Below the pieces are notes generated by a model. It had not been told where the DNA came from, searched no databases, and saw nothing but the letters and a program-made list of their open reading frames with translations. A stretch of 64,000 nt of DNA from Vibrio bivalvicida (GTDB taxonomy: Bacteria; Pseudomonadota; Gammaproteobacteria; Enterobacterales; Vibrionaceae): positions 248,001-312,000 of the forward strand of contig NZ_LLEI02000021.1 of assembly GCF_001399455.2 (NCBI RefSeq), read 5' to 3'. Shown piece by piece: positions 53,597-62,685 of this stretch. Each line of letters opens with the position of its first letter. Position 1 is the stretch's first letter. The position numbers and the translations under genes were made by a program.

Positions 53597-54670
53597 TTAT
53601 TGGCTTTGGGTTTCACGAGGTAAGAAGCCGTTTGCTGCCCACAGCGCGTATCCTTCACGGAAGGTGCTTAGATCGCTCCAGACTTTATCGAAGAATGGGT
53701 CGGCGGCTTTTTTCTCATCAACCACTTCTAGCCAAGTATTCTCAAACAGGCTGAGCATTTCCTTGTTCCAGTAACGGATTTCTACACCTTTTTCTTTGGC
53801 TTTTTCCATCGCAGCAAATTGCAGCGCTTCACCTTCTGCAATCGAGTAAGTCATGGTTGCCATACAAGTGGTTTCAACCGCGGCTTGTTGAGTGTCACTC
53901 ATCTTGTTCCACGTATCTTTGTTGATCAGCAGCTCGAATACGGTCGATTGTTGGTGCCAACCCGGGAAGTAGTTGTACTTAGCCACTTTGTGGAAGCCTA
54001 AACGTTGGTCAATGGCAGGCTGAGAGAATTCTGAAGCATCAATCGCCCCCTTCTCTAGAGCGCCGAAGATCTCACCACCGGGTAGTTGAACCGTACCAAC
54101 GCCAAGTTTTTCCATCACCGATGCGCCAAGGCCGAAGAAGCGCATGTTAAGACCTTTTAGATCCTCTGGTTTCTCGATAGGTTTACGGAACCAACCCGAT
54201 GTTTCAGGGGAAATGATTGCACAAGGCATCACTTTTACGTTGTAGCCACCTTGGTCATACATCTCTTGATAGAGCTTTAGTCCGTTGCCGAAGAATAACC
54301 ACGCCATGTACTCCCCCGCTTCTGGGCCAAATGGCACTGCTGAGAAAAGTGCGGATGCAGGAAGCTTACCTTGCCAGTAACCTGCGGTTGAATAGCCTGA
54401 GTTGACCTTACCTGTAGAGACAGCGTCTAAGATCTCCGCAGGACTAACCAACTTACCTGGCTCATAGATCTTCATTTTGATCGTACCGCCCGAGGTTTTG
54501 ATGATGTGATCGGCGTACCATTGAATTGGTGTACCGAGAGCAGGTAAGTGGCTACCAAAAGCGATTGGGGTTTTCAGTAGTACCTTTTTATCTGCGGCTT
54601 GAGCGCTGATAGAAAGACCTGAAGCTGCAAGAGAGAGTGCAGTAGCGATGGCAACTTTCTTAAGGTTCAT
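53597..54670 (-). CDS. TRAP substrate-binding protein, TakP-like DctP
   Basis: 357 residues with a signal peptide ending SAQA at about residue 25. GWFRKPIEKPEDLKGLNMRF, QLPGGEIFGALEKGAIDASE and FPGWHQQSTVFELLIN match the 2-oxoacid-binding branch (TakP/SmoM group), where Arg and Trp residues hold the carboxylate. AAGGAGACACCCCC precedes the ATG. The ligand is probably a monocarboxylate such as an oxo- or hydroxy-acid; the downstream acetoacetate-type genes suggest 3-hydroxybutyrate or a related acid (inference). Confidence 0.85.
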   Translation of the reverse strand: MNLKKVAIATALSLAASGLSISAQAADKKVLLKTPIAFGSHLPALGTPIQWYADHIIKTSGGTIKMKIYEPGKLVSPAEILDAVSTGKVNSGYSTAGYWQGKLPASALFSAVPFGPEAGEYMAWLFFGNGLKLYQEMYDQGGYNVKVMPCAIISPETSGWFRKPIEKPEDLKGLNMRFFGLGASVMEKLGVGTVQLPGGEIFGALEKGAIDASEFSQPAIDQRLGFHKVAKYNYFPGWHQQSTVFELLINKDTWNKMSDTQQAAVETTCMATMTYSIAEGEALQFAAMEKAKEKGVEIRYWNKEMLSLFENTWLEVVDEKKAADPFFDKVWSDLSTFREGYALWAANGFLPRETQSQ

Positions 54671-54731
54671 GGGGGTGTCTCCTTGTTAAGCTGAGTTTCT
54701 TGTCAATATTGAGAAATGTGAACATCGCGTA

Positions 54732-54756
54732 GTAATTTGTGTTAACGCAATGTTAC
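54732..54756. promoter_or_regulatory. Imperfect palindrome between TRAP and sensor-kinase genes
   Basis: TTGTGTTAACGCAA (54737-54750) is a 14-bp palindrome with one mismatched pair, flanked by GTAA and TTAC. It lies 62 bp before the dctP start and about 120 bp before the kinase start, where a regulator of the divergent units would bind. Confidence 0.45.
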
Positions 54757-54872
54757 ATTTGAGCTTAAGTTTAGAGAGGGGATTTATTGCTCTCTATTGG
54801 GAGAATTGCGCAAATTTAGTCGGTATTAAGTGCAATTTTCCGAATAAAGTTTCAGTAAAACTACGTACAAGC

Positions 54873-56270
54873 ATGGATGGCGAAATGGGATTTGTAAGTA
54901 ACAGAAGGCTCACACTCAACATCATTCTACTATCGATAGTTCCATTAATTATCGTGGTAGTGATTGTTGCTAGCATCCTATTTAGTCAAGCAAAACAATT
55001 AGTTGAAGAGCAGGTTGCCTTGACCCGAAATAATGTCCTCGCGGTCAAGAAGCAAGAATTAAAACAGTACGTAGAAATGGCAGTCAAAAGTATCGAGCCT
55101 TACTACCTAGATGACTCGTTAACTGAGGAGCTAGCCAAGCAAATTGTTGCCGAAAAGTTGAGCAGCCTCACATATGGCAGTGATGGTTATTTCTTTGCCT
55201 ATACCTGGGAAGGCGATGCGCTCGTGTTGCCATATCAAACAGATAGAATAGGCAAGAACTGGTGGAACGTCGAAGATGTTCAAGGTAAAAAACTGCTGCA
55301 AGAGCTCATCCAAGCGGGAAAAAACGGTGGCGGTTTTGTCGATTACCTATGGCATAAGCCGTCGAAGAAAGAACCCTTACCCAAGCTAAGCTATGCGGTC
55401 TCGCTTGATAAATGGCAGTGGATGGTGGGCACAGGGGTTTATCTCGACGATATTGAGCGACAAGTCGAACACATGCAAAACGGCTTTGACCAGAATGTTG
55501 GCAAAACCAGTACCGCCTTGTTTGGTTTGGTATTTGTTGCTGTATCTGTAATTGCCGCTTTGGGTGCTTCACTCAATCTCAATGTTCGCCGATTAGCGAA
55601 TCAGCAGCTAAGCGTATTGAATCAACAGATTATCGATTCGCAAGAGAATGAACGTCGCCGTGTATCGCGAGAGCTGCATGACGGCGTCAACCAGTTGTTG
55701 GTCGCCGCTAAATACCGTTTAGACAATGTTTCCCAAGAAGCAAATGAAGAGAAAAAAGAACTTGAGCTCGATGCGAGCAAAAACGCGATGGAGCAGGCGA
55801 TTGTCGAACTAAGAAGAATTTCGCGTGATTTACGCCCACCGCAACTGGATGACTTAGGGCTGGTGGCGGGAATTGAAGCCTATATTAACGAGTTAAGAGA
55901 GCGCACTCAGTTAGAGCTCGTGTTTGAACACGATATAGATGGAGAAGAGTTTTTACCAGAAGTAGAAACGACCTTGTATCGGGTGGTGCAAGAGGCGCTA
56001 CATAACGTCGAAAAACACGCCAATGCACAAGGCGTTGATGTGATTATGCAAAGAGAAGGCAGAATGTTGATTTTAACCGTCAGTGACGACGGAGTCGGTA
56101 TTCCGGCCAAGAAACTAAAATCAGGAAAGCGCAAACAACCTATATTTGAACATATGGGATTGCAAAATATGAAGGAAAGGATTCAGGCGATTGGTGGCAC
56201 ATTTACTGTTACCAGTGAGCAGGGACAAGGTACAGAAGTACGAGTGAGCTTAAACATGGAGTTTGTATGA
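54873..56270 (+). CDS. Cache-domain sensor histidine kinase, NarL-partner type
   Basis: About 465 residues from ATG 54873 (ATG 54885 is also possible; the longer frame from 54750 has no ribosome site). A helix near 12-34 is followed by a single Cache domain: YGSDGYFFAYTWEGDALV and WQWMVGTGVYLDDIERQ. After the second helix the HisKA_3 box reads NERRRVSRELHDGVNQLLVA, with the His in RELHD, and the ATPase motifs are VVQEALHNVEKHA, LTVSDDGVGIPAK and HMGLQNMKERIQA. It should sense a small carboxylate outside the cell and signal to the regulator encoded next (ATGA overlap). Confidence 0.87.
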   Translation: MDGEMGFVSNRRLTLNIILLSIVPLIIVVVIVASILFSQAKQLVEEQVALTRNNVLAVKKQELKQYVEMAVKSIEPYYLDDSLTEELAKQIVAEKLSSLTYGSDGYFFAYTWEGDALVLPYQTDRIGKNWWNVEDVQGKKLLQELIQAGKNGGGFVDYLWHKPSKKEPLPKLSYAVSLDKWQWMVGTGVYLDDIERQVEHMQNGFDQNVGKTSTALFGLVFVAVSVIAALGASLNLNVRRLANQQLSVLNQQIIDSQENERRRVSRELHDGVNQLLVAAKYRLDNVSQEANEEKKELELDASKNAMEQAIVELRRISRDLRPPQLDDLGLVAGIEAYINELRERTQLELVFEHDIDGEEFLPEVETTLYRVVQEALHNVEKHANAQGVDVIMQREGRMLILTVSDDGVGIPAKKLKSGKRKQPIFEHMGLQNMKERIQAIGGTFTVTSEQGQGTEVRVSLNMEFV

Positions 56271-56899
56271 TTAGACTTGTATTAGCCGACGATCATCGTT
56301 TGATGCAGGACGGGCTAAAGTCGCGACTTGAAAGGGAAGAAAACCTAGATATCCTCGCTTGTGTGGGAACAGGTATCGATGCACTGGACACCACGCTGTC
56401 ACTTAAGCCCGATGTGTTGTTGCTCGATATTAATATGCCGGGCCTCAATGGGATTGAAGTCTTAGAGAAGCTAGAAAAAAGCCATTCACGTACGGCAGTG
56501 ATTATGTTGTCGATGCACGATAGCCGAGACTATGTCGTTCGCTCTGTCAAAGCTGGAGCGAAAGGGTATGTGCTCAAAGATGTGGGTTCTGAAGAGTTGG
56601 TCATGGCAATCAACCAAGTGGCGCAAGGGCGTTCTTATTTATGTCCTCAGGCATCAGACAGATTGCTTGAGCAGATAAACGATAAGCCAGAGCCAAAAGA
56701 CGATACGCTAACTAACCGCGAGTCAGATGTGCTAAAAGCGATTGTTAACGGTGCGTGTAATAAAGATATTGCCGACTCGCTTCATATCAGTGTTCGTACG
56801 GTAGAAACGCATCGACTCAGGATCAAAAAGAAGCTGGGTGCTACCTCCACAGCGGCTTTGGTCAAACTCGCTCTGCAAAAAGGGTTGGTGAGTGAATGA
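56267..56899 (+). CDS. LuxR/NarL-family response regulator
   Basis: 210 residues. Receiver motifs VLADDHRLMQDG, phosphoacceptor PDVLLLDINMPGLNG and VKAGAKGYVLKDV are intact. The C-terminal HTH is LTNRESDVLKAIVNGACNKD followed by IADSLHISVRTVETHRLRI. Overlaps the kinase stop by ATGA (56267-56270) and the LysR start by ATGA (56896-56899). Likely activates the TRAP genes across the gap. Confidence 0.9.
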   Translation: MIRLVLADDHRLMQDGLKSRLEREENLDILACVGTGIDALDTTLSLKPDVLLLDINMPGLNGIEVLEKLEKSHSRTAVIMLSMHDSRDYVVRSVKAGAKGYVLKDVGSEELVMAINQVAQGRSYLCPQASDRLLEQINDKPEPKDDTLTNRESDVLKAIVNGACNKDIADSLHISVRTVETHRLRIKKKLGATSTAALVKLALQKGLVSE

Positions 56900-57843
56900 C
56901 AACCAATCTACTTTCAAGCCGACAGCCTATTCTGGATAAGATCGTCTTTTTTTGTGCCGTGATTCGATTCGGCTCTTTTCGTGAGGCGTCCATTCAACAA
57001 GGTATTTCTCCTGCGGCGGGCAGTCGGTGGGTTAAAGAGCTTGAAGAAGCGATGTCTGTCGAGCTGATTAAACGCAGTACACGGCAGTTGATCGCCACTC
57101 AAGCAGGCCAATTACTTTATGAGCGCTTTTCTCCGCTATTGCCCGACATTCATAGCTTGTGTGAAGAGGTGCAAAATCTAGCGGAAGAGCAGCGTGGTGA
57201 GATAAAGCTCTCCTCCACCCCCTTATTTGCACGTCAATATTTGACCAAGATTGTCGCCGAGTATATTGAAATGCACCCTCAGGTGAATTTTAAGATCTTT
57301 ATTGAGGCAGGAGAGTTTGATCCACTCAGTATCGACTTTGCGTTTCGTGCCAGTGCCAGTTATGAAGGTGAGCCAGAACAAGATTCGTTACTTGTGCGTA
57401 AGCGGCTGCTGCGTGAGCCCTTATATTTATGCGCCTCTCCCCACTACCTTACTAAACATGGTATGCCAGAAAACCCCAATGAGCTTGGTCAGCATCGTTG
57501 CCTATATGCGCGAACCTTGGTTGGTGGCAACCGATGGTGTTTTGAGCGAAATGGAGAAACGGAGATAGCCACCATTCAAGACACACTAGAGTGTGACAAC
57601 AGCGAAATGCTGCTTGATCTTGCCTTAGAAAATGCTGGGATTGCTTATCTACCTCATTCCTTGGTGAGCAAGCTGATTCAAGACGGCGAGTTGCAACACA
57701 TCATGCAAGATTACCAGTGCGCGAGTTTTGATATCGACCTGTTTTTCCGCCCAAGAACGCCAATGCCAGAACGTTGCCTCGGTTTTAAGCAGTACCTCTA
57801 TCAGCGGGTCGAAGAGATCTGTGCCGCTTACTCCCCTAGCTAA
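56896..57843 (+). CDS. LysR-type transcriptional regulator
   Basis: 315 residues. The N-terminal winged helix reads FCAVIRFGSFREASIQQGIS, then PAAGSRWVKELEEAMSVELI; helix 3 contains the unusual run S-P-A-A-G-S-R. The rest is a two-lobed effector domain (GEIKLSSTPLFARQYL, FKIFIEAGEFDPLSIDFAFR, CDNSEMLLDLALENAGIAYLP). It is the third member of a translationally coupled trio with the kinase and response regulator, and probably regulates the CoA-transferase operon beginning 118 bp downstream. Confidence 0.88.
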   Translation: MTTNLLSSRQPILDKIVFFCAVIRFGSFREASIQQGISPAAGSRWVKELEEAMSVELIKRSTRQLIATQAGQLLYERFSPLLPDIHSLCEEVQNLAEEQRGEIKLSSTPLFARQYLTKIVAEYIEMHPQVNFKIFIEAGEFDPLSIDFAFRASASYEGEPEQDSLLVRKRLLREPLYLCASPHYLTKHGMPENPNELGQHRCLYARTLVGGNRWCFERNGETEIATIQDTLECDNSEMLLDLALENAGIAYLPHSLVSKLIQDGELQHIMQDYQCASFDIDLFFRPRTPMPERCLGFKQYLYQRVEEICAAYSPS

Positions 57844-57865
57844 AAACTATTCCTAATATGAAATT

Positions 57866-57882
57866 CACAATCTCTATTTGTG
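57866..57882. promoter_or_regulatory. LysR-type inverted repeat before the CoA-transferase gene
   Basis: CACAA-N7-TTGTG, a perfect 5-bp inverted repeat with a 17-bp span, inside ATTCACAA...TTGTGCAAT, 79 bp before the GTG start. The spacing fits a LysR recognition site. Confidence 0.5.
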
Positions 57883-57960
57883 CAATTAACAACAGCGCAG
57901 ACAGGAACTAAGCTGATTTGGTAGAAAGAAACTTGGGCAGAGACAACAAGGAAGGTTGAA

Positions 57961-59535
57961 GTGGTCGCAAAGCTTACGCCAGAACAGGCAGCGCAATGGA
58001 TTAATGACGGTGATTCAGTATTACTCGGGGGGTTCATTGGCAGTGTGGTGCCTGAAGCCATTGAAAGAGCCATTGGTGAGCGTTTTACTCACACTCAGCA
58101 ACCGAAAGACCTTACCCTGATTTTTGCCGCGGGGCAGGGCGATGGGCAAGGTCGTGCTGTTAATCATCTTGCGAAACAAGGTCTAGTGAAACAAGCCATT
58201 GGTGGGCACTGGGGTTTAGTCCCTAAGCTACAACAGCTAGCGGTCGACAACCTGATTCAAGGCTACAACCTTCCTCAAGGCATGATCTCTCACTTATTAC
58301 GTGACACCGCAGCAGGTAAGCCGGGCACGATTAGTAAAGTCGGGTTAGGTACGTTTGTCGATCCTAGAATCGAAGGGGGGAAGATCAACTCAGCAACCAC
58401 GCAGGAGTGGGTAGAAGTGATTGATCTGCTCGGAGAAGAACACCTGTTCTATCACAAACTACCCGTCAATGTTTCCATATTGCGAGGTACCACAGCCGAT
58501 GAGAACGGCAACATCACTATGGAAGATGAGTGCCTAATTGTTGAAAGCTTAGCGGCGGCGCAAGCAGCAAAGAACAACGGAGGTAAGGTGATCGTTCAGG
58601 TGAAACGTGTCGTCGAAGCCGGAACGCTCGATCCACATTCAGTGAAGATCCCCGGTATTTTTGTTGACGCTGTGGTTGTGTGCCAAGATGAGGCAGAGCA
58701 TATGCAAACCTTCGCCACCATGATGAATCCTGAGTTTGTGGGAATCCCAACGCCTCAAGAGCACGCAACACCTTCTGATTCTAACCAGTCTCCTAAGCTT
58801 GATGCGAAAACCATTATTGCCCGCCGCGCCGCGATGGAGCTAGAAGCTAACTCTATTTTAAATTTAGGGATTGGCGCCCCAGAATATATTGCACAAGTCG
58901 CGCAGCAAGCGGGGGTTTTGGAGCATTTCACTTTAACGGTTGAGCCGGGCGCCGTAGGTGGAACACCGCAAAGTGGATTGGATTTTGGTGCCTCTCGTCT
59001 ACCACAAGCCATTATCAGCCAAGATCAGATGTTCGATTTCTACGATGGTGGCGGCGTCGACCAAGCCTTTCTTGGCTTAGCCCAATGTGACAAAAGCGGT
59101 AATATTAATGTCTCTCGTTTTGGAAGCAAAATTGCAGGTTGTGGTGGTTTCATCAATATCACGCAGAACGCGAAGAAGGTCTACTTTTGCGGCACTTTTA
59201 CCGCACAAGGTTTACAAGTTGAGGTAAATCACCAAGCTTTGACTATTATTCAGGAAGGTCGACAGAAAAAGCTCATTAACCAAGTAGAACAAATTACGTT
59301 TAGTGCTAAGCAAGCCGTTATGAGTAACAAGCCTGTTCTGTACATCACCGAAAGAGCGGTGTTTCGCTTAACGGAGAATGGATTAGAGCTAATAGAAATA
59401 GCTCCGGGCATAGATTTAGAGCGCGATATCTTGCAGCACATGGATTTTGCCCCTGTCGTCAGTTCGTCATTAAAATTTATGGATACTGCAATCTTTGACA
59501 CGCAGTTTCGACTCAAAATTAGTAAAGATGAATAG
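57961..59535 (+). CDS. Acyl-CoA:carboxylate CoA-transferase (fused alpha-beta, YdiF/Pct type)
   Basis: 524 residues from GTG 57961 (CAAGGAAGGTTGAA before it). The alpha half has AAQWINDGDSVLLGGFIGSV and IFAAGQGDGQGR, and the beta half has ANSILNLGIGAPEYIAQVA and LTVEPGAVGGTPQSGLDFG, where Glu328 is the catalytic residue forming the CoA thioester. One-chain transferases of this family move CoA between acetyl-, propionyl- or acetoacetyl-CoA and free acids. With the SDR and thiolase following, acetoacetate activation is the best guess. Confidence 0.85.
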   Translation: MVAKLTPEQAAQWINDGDSVLLGGFIGSVVPEAIERAIGERFTHTQQPKDLTLIFAAGQGDGQGRAVNHLAKQGLVKQAIGGHWGLVPKLQQLAVDNLIQGYNLPQGMISHLLRDTAAGKPGTISKVGLGTFVDPRIEGGKINSATTQEWVEVIDLLGEEHLFYHKLPVNVSILRGTTADENGNITMEDECLIVESLAAAQAAKNNGGKVIVQVKRVVEAGTLDPHSVKIPGIFVDAVVVCQDEAEHMQTFATMMNPEFVGIPTPQEHATPSDSNQSPKLDAKTIIARRAAMELEANSILNLGIGAPEYIAQVAQQAGVLEHFTLTVEPGAVGGTPQSGLDFGASRLPQAIISQDQMFDFYDGGGVDQAFLGLAQCDKSGNINVSRFGSKIAGCGGFINITQNAKKVYFCGTFTAQGLQVEVNHQALTIIQEGRQKKLINQVEQITFSAKQAVMSNKPVLYITERAVFRLTENGLELIEIAPGIDLERDILQHMDFAPVVSSSLKFMDTAIFDTQFRLKISKDE

Positions 59536-59655
59536 CGGTTCAATTGTTCATCGATTTCCAATCAAGGCAGGCACCGATAAATCGGTAGGCGAAGTACGTT
59601 TGCGATTGATTGGCTTTACTCGTCAGTTTTTTTATTTGCCCATAAGGATTAAGAC

Positions 59656-60390
59656 ATGTTTGAGAACAAAATTTGTCTGGTAACAGGCGCCGCGCAAGGA
59701 ATAGGTCGAGCAATCACTGAGAGATTTGCTCAAAATGGAGCTGAAAAGGTATATGCCTTAGATATGAACTCGGACGGATTAGCCGCGGCATTTTCTGATC
59801 TAGAAAATGTGCAAGCTGTTACGGTGAATATCTGTGACCGGCAAGCGATTGCTGAGCTGGTGGAGTCAATTAAACAACAATACTCGCGCGTAGATGTGTT
59901 AGTGAATAACGCGGGCGTGACCCGAGATGCACTGATCGACAAAATGACAGAGCAAGAATGGGACTTTGTGCTGGACGTTAACCTAAAAGGCGTATTCAAC
60001 CTGACTCAAGCCATCGCTCCGCTAATGATGGAAAACAACTACGGCTCGATAGTGACTATGTCTTCAGTAGTTGGGACCGACGGCAACATTGGGCAAACCA
60101 ACTATGCGGCCACAAAAGGTGGGGTTATCGCCATGACAAAAGGGTGGGCGAAAGAATTTGCTCGTAAAGGGGCTCAAGTTCGCGCCAACTGTGTTGCACC
60201 TGGCTTTATCGAAACGCCTATGACCGCTGATTTGCCGGAGAAAGTACTCGATATGATGAAAGGCAAAACACCACTTGGAAGAATGGGGACTACGGAAGAT
60301 ATCACTAATGGTGTCGAGTTTTTAGCCAGTGACAAATCAAGCTTTATCACTGGGCAAGTGCTGAAAATAGATGGGGGGTTGGTACTCTAA
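59656..60390 (+). CDS. SDR-family oxidoreductase, probable acetoacetyl-CoA reductase / hydroxyacyl dehydrogenase
   Basis: 244 residues. NAD(P) motif CLVTGAAQGIGRAI (residues 7-20), VNNAGVTRDALI, and catalytic Ser137, Tyr150 and Lys154 (SSVVG, NYAATK). The overall sequence is of FabG/PhaB type, which interconverts 3-oxoacyl and 3-hydroxyacyl thioesters; 3-hydroxybutyrate dehydrogenases are close relatives and cannot be excluded. It lies 120 bp after the CoA-transferase and 1 bp before the thiolase GTG. Confidence 0.85.
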   Translation: MFENKICLVTGAAQGIGRAITERFAQNGAEKVYALDMNSDGLAAAFSDLENVQAVTVNICDRQAIAELVESIKQQYSRVDVLVNNAGVTRDALIDKMTEQEWDFVLDVNLKGVFNLTQAIAPLMMENNYGSIVTMSSVVGTDGNIGQTNYAATKGGVIAMTKGWAKEFARKGAQVRANCVAPGFIETPMTADLPEKVLDMMKGKTPLGRMGTTEDITNGVEFLASDKSSFITGQVLKIDGGLVL

Positions 60391-60391
60391 G

Positions 60392-61603
60392 GTGACCGAG
60401 AAAGTCTATATTGTTGCTGCCAAGCGAACTCCGATTGGCAGCTTCCTTGGTGGGCTGAGCTCCCAATCTGCCGTTGAATTAGCGAGCTTAACCATTAGGA
60501 GTGCGCTTGCCCAAGCCGAACTTGACTCGACCATGATTGATGAAGTGGTGGTGGGTAATGTACTCGGTGCTGGCTTAGGGCAGGGGGTGGGTCGGCAAGC
60601 CGCTATTCACGCAGAGATACCTGTTACAACCCCTGCTTATACCTTGAACATGATCTGCGGCAGTGGCATGAAATCCATACTCAACGCCATAAATTCGGTA
60701 CGAAGCGGTGACGCAAACCTTGTGGTTGCGGCGGGTACCGAAAGTATGAGTAATGCTCCGTTTGTGATGGATGGGAAATGTCGCCAAGGCAATAAAATGG
60801 GCGATATCTCCATGGTTGATACCATGCTCAAAGATGGCTTAACGGATGCTTTTGGCAGTTTTCATATGGGTATTACTGCTGAAAATATTGCAAAGCGCTA
60901 TGAGATAAGCCGTGAGGAGCAAGACGAATTTGCCCTGCGCAGCCAGTCAAGGGCCGAGCAAGCAATTAAGTCTGGTTGCTTTGAACAAGAAATCGTTCCT
61001 GTCGTGATTAAATCACGCAAAGGTGAAAGCGCTGTGAATCTTGATGAGCACCCGAGATTCGGTACTACCATAGAAAGCTTGTCTGGACTTCGAGCGGCAT
61101 TCGATAAGCAAGGGAGCGTAACGGCAGGTAATGCCTCTGGCTTAAATGATGGTGCGGTAGCCTTGATTGTTGCCTGTGAACAAGCGGTTCAGCAATATGG
61201 GCTTGTTCCTCTGGTTGAGGTAGTTGCAACAGGGCAGGGTGGTGTTGAGCCTGGTGTGATGGGATTAGGCCCAATCCCGGCGATAAAACAGGCATTGCAA
61301 CGCGCAGAGCTCGAGCTGAGTGATATTCAAAGGTTAGAGCTCAACGAAGCCTTCGCTGCGCAAGCCATTGGAGTGATGAAAGGGCTATCTGAACAGCATC
61401 AAGTGCCTTACGATTGGTTTGAAGATAAAACCAACGTCAATGGCGGTGCGATAGCCCTTGGGCATCCAATCGGTGCATCGGGTGGTCGAATCGTTACTTC
61501 GCTGATCTATGAAATGATCCGCTCTAAAACTCAACTCGGTCTCGCCTCTCTGTGTATCGGTGGTGGTATGGGTACTGCGTTGATTCTCAAGCGGATTAGT
61601 TAA
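60392..61603 (+). CDS. Acetyl-CoA acetyltransferase (thiolase II)
   Basis: 403 residues from GTG 60392; the thiolase family starts at VYIVAAKRTPIGSFLG, and a run of six G lies about 16 nt upstream. Nucleophile Cys89 in LNMICGSGMKS, the His in GGAIALGHPIGASG and the second Cys in ASLCIGGGMGTAL are all present. It cleaves acetoacetyl-CoA to two acetyl-CoA or runs the reverse condensation. With the CoA-transferase and SDR this makes a complete acetoacetate/3-hydroxybutyrate path. Confidence 0.92.
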   Translation: MTEKVYIVAAKRTPIGSFLGGLSSQSAVELASLTIRSALAQAELDSTMIDEVVVGNVLGAGLGQGVGRQAAIHAEIPVTTPAYTLNMICGSGMKSILNAINSVRSGDANLVVAAGTESMSNAPFVMDGKCRQGNKMGDISMVDTMLKDGLTDAFGSFHMGITAENIAKRYEISREEQDEFALRSQSRAEQAIKSGCFEQEIVPVVIKSRKGESAVNLDEHPRFGTTIESLSGLRAAFDKQGSVTAGNASGLNDGAVALIVACEQAVQQYGLVPLVEVVATGQGGVEPGVMGLGPIPAIKQALQRAELELSDIQRLELNEAFAAQAIGVMKGLSEQHQVPYDWFEDKTNVNGGAIALGHPIGASGGRIVTSLIYEMIRSKTQLGLASLCIGGGMGTALILKRIS

Positions 61604-61614
61604 GCTTAATGCCT

Positions 61615-62097
61615 CTATAGCGTTACAAGCGCTGTTAGGTACAAGCCAAAACCATAGAAGCTATGCGCTAACAAACTTAACCCTCGCGCTTTCCACGGCG
61701 AGGGTGTTTTGGTTGCGGCAATACCAAACCCTAGGCAAGGCTGGATGATCAAGAATGGAAACGCTAATGTCACTATGCCTGTCATGAGTGCTGGTGCGAC
61801 GCTCGGACTCATCAGCCATGTTTCGCCCAAAATAAGTATGTGGACTAACGCAAATACGATACCAGTCAAATAATGTAGAGCCCAACCCAACAGCTTCTCT
61901 CCCTTGACTGGTGGAGTCGCCATAATCGGACGATGAACCCATTGTCCGCGGGGTATCAAGCATACCCAACGCGCGACTAACGCGTAATCAAGAGGCGGAA
62001 TGCCAAGCACTCGCTTCTGAATTGAAGCCCAAATATCCATGATCACCGTCGCGCCGATACCAACCCAAATCGCTTGTAGCCAAATTGATACTGCCAT
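61615..62097 (-). CDS. DUF2938 family membrane protein
   Basis: 160 residues with about four membrane helices. The opening AIWVGIGATVIMDIWASIQKR and RWVCLIPRGQWVH are DUF2938 features. Function unknown. AGGGAAAACGAA precedes the ATG. The promoter at 62145-62175 has the MerR-type geometry, so the divergent MerR gene very probably controls it in response to a small molecule or stress. Confidence 0.75.
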   Translation of the reverse strand: MAVSIWLQAIWVGIGATVIMDIWASIQKRVLGIPPLDYALVARWVCLIPRGQWVHRPIMATPPVKGEKLLGWALHYLTGIVFALVHILILGETWLMSPSVAPALMTGIVTLAFPFLIIQPCLGFGIAATKTPSPWKARGLSLLAHSFYGFGLYLTALVTL

Positions 62098-62144
62098 TTC
62101 GTTTTCCCTGTTGTAATTCGTTTTTAACCTGTTAGTTTTGAATC

Positions 62145-62175
62145 ATGTTACAACTTGAAGTTAACTTTAAGTCAA
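62145..62175 (-). promoter_or_regulatory. MerR-type promoter of the DUF2938 gene
   Basis: On the minus strand TTGACT (-35, 62170-62175), a 19-bp spacer, and TAACAT (-10, 62145-62150). The spacer holds the dyad ACTTGAAGTTAACTTTAAGT (62153-62172, 9 of 10 pairs). The long spacer is the mark of MerR-activated promoters, which MerR twists to make functional. Confidence 0.8.
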
Positions 62176-62186
62176 CGGGAATATTT

Positions 62187-62576
62187 ATGGATATTGCAGT
62201 CGTTTCTAAAGAGTCAGGTTTGGCGCCGTCCACTTTAAGGTATTATGAAAAGATTGGGCTGATTCGTTCGATTGGAAGAAATGGCTTACGTCGACAATAC
62301 TCACCTAATATTTTGAATAAATTAAATATTATTTCACTGGGTCGGGCTGCGGGGTTATCGCTAGAAGAGATCGCATCCATGTTTGATGTCGACGATGAAC
62401 TAGCCATTAACCGAAATTTGCTTACCCAAAAAGTGGAAGAAATTGATGAGCAAATCAAGAGGCTGGCAATAGTACGTGATAACCTCAACCATGTCGCGAA
62501 CTGCCCTCAACCCTCTCATCTCGAGTGCCTATCTTTCCAAAAACTGATGAAATCAGCTAAGCGATATTTGCCGTAA
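62187..62576 (+). CDS. MerR family transcriptional regulator
   Basis: 129 residues from ATG 62187 (the longer frame from 62145 would start inside the promoter). AVVSKESGLAPSTLRYYEKI followed by GLIRSIGRNGLRRQYSPNIL is the MerR HTH, and IISLGRAAGLSLEEIASMF its second helix pair. The C-terminal helix has EIDEQIKRLAIVRDNLNHVAN then CPQPSHLECLSF with two Cys, which could sense metal or oxidant, though the usual MerR metal pattern is not clear. Divergent from DUF2938. Confidence 0.88.
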   Translation: MDIAVVSKESGLAPSTLRYYEKIGLIRSIGRNGLRRQYSPNILNKLNIISLGRAAGLSLEEIASMFDVDDELAINRNLLTQKVEEIDEQIKRLAIVRDNLNHVANCPQPSHLECLSFQKLMKSAKRYLP

Positions 62577-62685
62577 AGTGTGAATGGCGATAATGAAACG
62601 TCGAGATACCAGATGATAGTAATGGGTATGTTGACAAGAATTTATTGTCGCTGATTTCCATCGAGTATTCTAATGTCAAAGCTCG

